From positions 1-7,660 of the forward strand of contig JAUQYW010000313.1 of NCBI GenBank assembly GCA_030587525.1: 7,660 nucleotides of DNA, written 5' to 3'. This DNA comes from Candidatus Sigynarchaeota archaeon. GTDB lineage: Archaea; Asgardarchaeota; Lokiarchaeia; Sigynarchaeales; Sigynarchaeaceae. The position numbers and the translations under genes are program-made. Each line of letters starts with the position of its first letter. The first letter of the stretch is position 1. The notes beneath the pieces are model-generated. The model worked only from the letters and a program-made list of their open reading frames with translations, searched no databases and was not told the DNA's origin. This document shows positions 6,311 to 7,660 of this stretch, in pieces.

Positions 6311-7651
6311 TCACGGCGAACCTTGCTTTTTCATGTCCGTGAGCTCCCGGATCTCGTCGATCGCCGCGGCGTGAGGAATCGGGAACCGGTTGGTGAGCCG
6401 GCTGTGCCGCGCCGCCCATGTGGTGATGCGGCTCGCGTTACGGTAGAAAAATTTCGACGGTCCAGACATCGAAACCGCTTTTTGATAGGTTTCGAGGCCA
6501 AACTGGTCCCAGCCCCCGAGCAGGCCATAAAAGAACGGGAACACGATCGTGGGAAACACCACGAGGATGATAACGATGGAAATGATTCCCCCGAAGACCG
6601 GCCCGAGTGCGGACGCGTAAAGCGGGTGCACAAAGGACAGGAATGCCGACACGAGGCAAAACACGATCGCGCCACTCGCTAGCGGAGCGACAATGGCTTG
6701 CCATACGGGAATGGAATATGCCAGTAATTTCTTTTTAATGTAGACCCACACAAGCGTCGTCTTGATCCACTGGGGAACCGCGCTCGCGAGCACGAATATG
6801 AACGCGATGGCGGAAAGCCCGTTTTCTTGCCACTGGAACCAGTACAAGATAATGGCCACCCACGCGATCTTGATGATTTCCTCGAAAATACGCAAGGTTT
6901 GAAAGATCTTCAATCGCATGGACCCGACGAGGATCATATCCCCTTGCTCGGCGAGTGGTAAGAAGAACTTGTAGAGCAGCCACGGGAGCAAGAACGTGCC
7001 GAGCAGGGAGTAATTTTCCAGGCCAGGAATGGACAAGAGTGCTTTGGAGAGTACCTCTATGAACGATGCAAACAGGAGGATCATCGCCCCGTTCACGTAA
7101 CCCCAGTATTTCCAGCCCACCGCGATATAGAACTTGGAGAGATGGTGCTTCTGGTTCCTGTATGCTTCCGAAAACGGCGCGGTCAAGTCTATTTTCCCGA
7201 AATAGTCCATGAAGTTGACGAACATGCTTGCCGACGAGGAGAGCGTGGCGAATGTCGTGTACTGATGCACCGTGCCGACATACATCATCGTGATGGCAAA
7301 CGCAATTACCTGGGCAACGATGCCTGGCACGGAGACGAGGAACCCCGTCGTGAACGCTGTCCTAGCGACTTCCCTTGAAAAACGTGGCTCGAACAAGGAT
7401 CGCAAGGAAATGCCGATCTTGCGGAGCATCGGGCGGATAAGATGCACCTGGAGACCGAACATGAAGAAATCGCGTATGTAATAGGCAAACGTGGTGCCGA
7501 AGGCCATCGTCATGAGCTCGCCCATCGAGGGATTCTGGTTGCCGATGTTGCGCCACATAAATATGAATGCTAGCAAGAAAACCTTGTCAAACACTTCAGA
7601 TCCGAGGGCATTGAGCGTGTTCGCCACGTGGTATTGCTGCAACCCTGACAT
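6311..7651 (-). CDS. Wzx/MATE-like polysaccharide flippase-type membrane protein
   Basis: A 446-residue multi-spanning membrane protein with about ten hydrophobic segments (about 19-34, 44-66, 96-125, 131-150, 180-203, 212-233, 257-276, 280-305, 315-340, 350-378) and a hydrophilic tail of some 65 residues. The layout resembles the Wzx/MOP superfamily, which moves lipid-linked oligosaccharides or other large substrates across the membrane: an early helix ending in a Gly-rich loop (RNIGNQNPSMGEL), paired helices, and a basic loop after the second (RPMLRKIG). The assignment comes from general pattern, not a signature motif. The frame stays open from the ATG at 7651 to the window edge (three more codons), so an upstream start cannot be excluded, though the N-terminus fits the usual first helix. 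The downstream orphan gene starts on its stop codon. No glycosyltransferase genes are visible nearby, unlike typical polymer clusters. Confidence 0.6.
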   Translation of the reverse strand: MSGLQQYHVANTLNALGSEVFDKVFLLAFIFMWRNIGNQNPSMGELMTMAFGTTFAYYIRDFFMFGLQVHLIRPMLRKIGISLRSLFEPRFSREVARTAFTTGFLVSVPGIVAQVIAFAITMMYVGTVHQYTTFATLSSSASMFVNFMDYFGKIDLTAPFSEAYRNQKHHLSKFYIAVGWKYWGYVNGAMILLFASFIEVLSKALLSIPGLENYSLLGTFLLPWLLYKFFLPLAEQGDMILVGSMRLKIFQTLRIFEEIIKIAWVAIILYWFQWQENGLSAIAFIFVLASAVPQWIKTTLVWVYIKKKLLAYSIPVWQAIVAPLASGAIVFCLVSAFLSFVHPLYASALGPVFGGIISIVIILVVFPTIVFPFFYGLLGGWDQFGLETYQKAVSMSGPSKFFYRNASRITTWAARHSRLTNRFPIPHAAAIDEIRELTDMKKQGSP

Positions 7652-7660
7652 GCACGAACG

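Noticed and set aside
6257..6682. 141-codon plus-strand frame opposite the flippase tail and orphan start
   Set aside because: It spans two genes of the opposite strand, is extremely rich in Arg, Glu and His, and has no ribosome binding site. Shadow frame.

Overview
This 7.66-kb window has seven substantial protein genes plus one 5'-truncated gene end. It looks archaeal. Three intergenic regions carry AT-rich TATA-like boxes about 24-28 bases before a start codon or predicted transcript start. One start is preceded by GGTGAT, the perfect complement of the archaeal/bacterial 16S 3' end. I see no sigma70-type promoter pairs. The large surface protein has eight N-x-S/T sequons, as expected if the host N-glycosylates its surface proteins. 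The mix of a crotonase, a 7TM orphan, a TPR protein and a Wzx-like flippase, at roughly 50% GC, would suit an Asgard-type or other environmental archaeon, but that placement is inference; there is no marker gene here.

Layout. Block 1 (plus strand, 1-3006): the C-terminal end of a zinc-ribbon protein, a nitrilase-superfamily amidohydrolase with its Glu-Lys-Cys triad intact, and a 595-residue membrane-anchored protein. The external domain of that protein resembles a TIM barrel with a GH18-like D-x-E strand. The three genes are closely spaced and may form one operon. A T-rich tract at about 3036-3046 ends the block. Block 2 (minus strand, 4742-3058): a 7TM protein followed by a crotonase that lacks one of the two hydratase glutamates. 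Block 3: an intergenic region (4743-4958) with divergent promoters, which drives the 7TM gene leftward and a six-repeat TPR protein (4959-5630) rightward. Block 4 (minus strand, 7651-5627): a Wzx/MATE-like polysaccharide flippase whose stop codon directly abuts the start of an unrecognised 227-residue helical protein. That protein ends in a 4-base convergent overlap with the TPR gene.

Functional reading. Two parts point to the cell surface: the glycosylated, GH18-like membrane protein and the flippase that would export lipid-linked sugars. No glycosyltransferase is present to complete a pathway. The amidohydrolase and crotonase are metabolic enzymes of unknown substrate. The 7TM/TPR divergent pair could be a sensor and an adaptor, but only the arrangement suggests this. 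I found no tRNA, rRNA, CRISPR array, transposase, integrase or long DNA repeat. The most noteworthy items are the membrane GH18-like protein, the crotonase with its altered active site, and the orphan gene coupled to the flippase.
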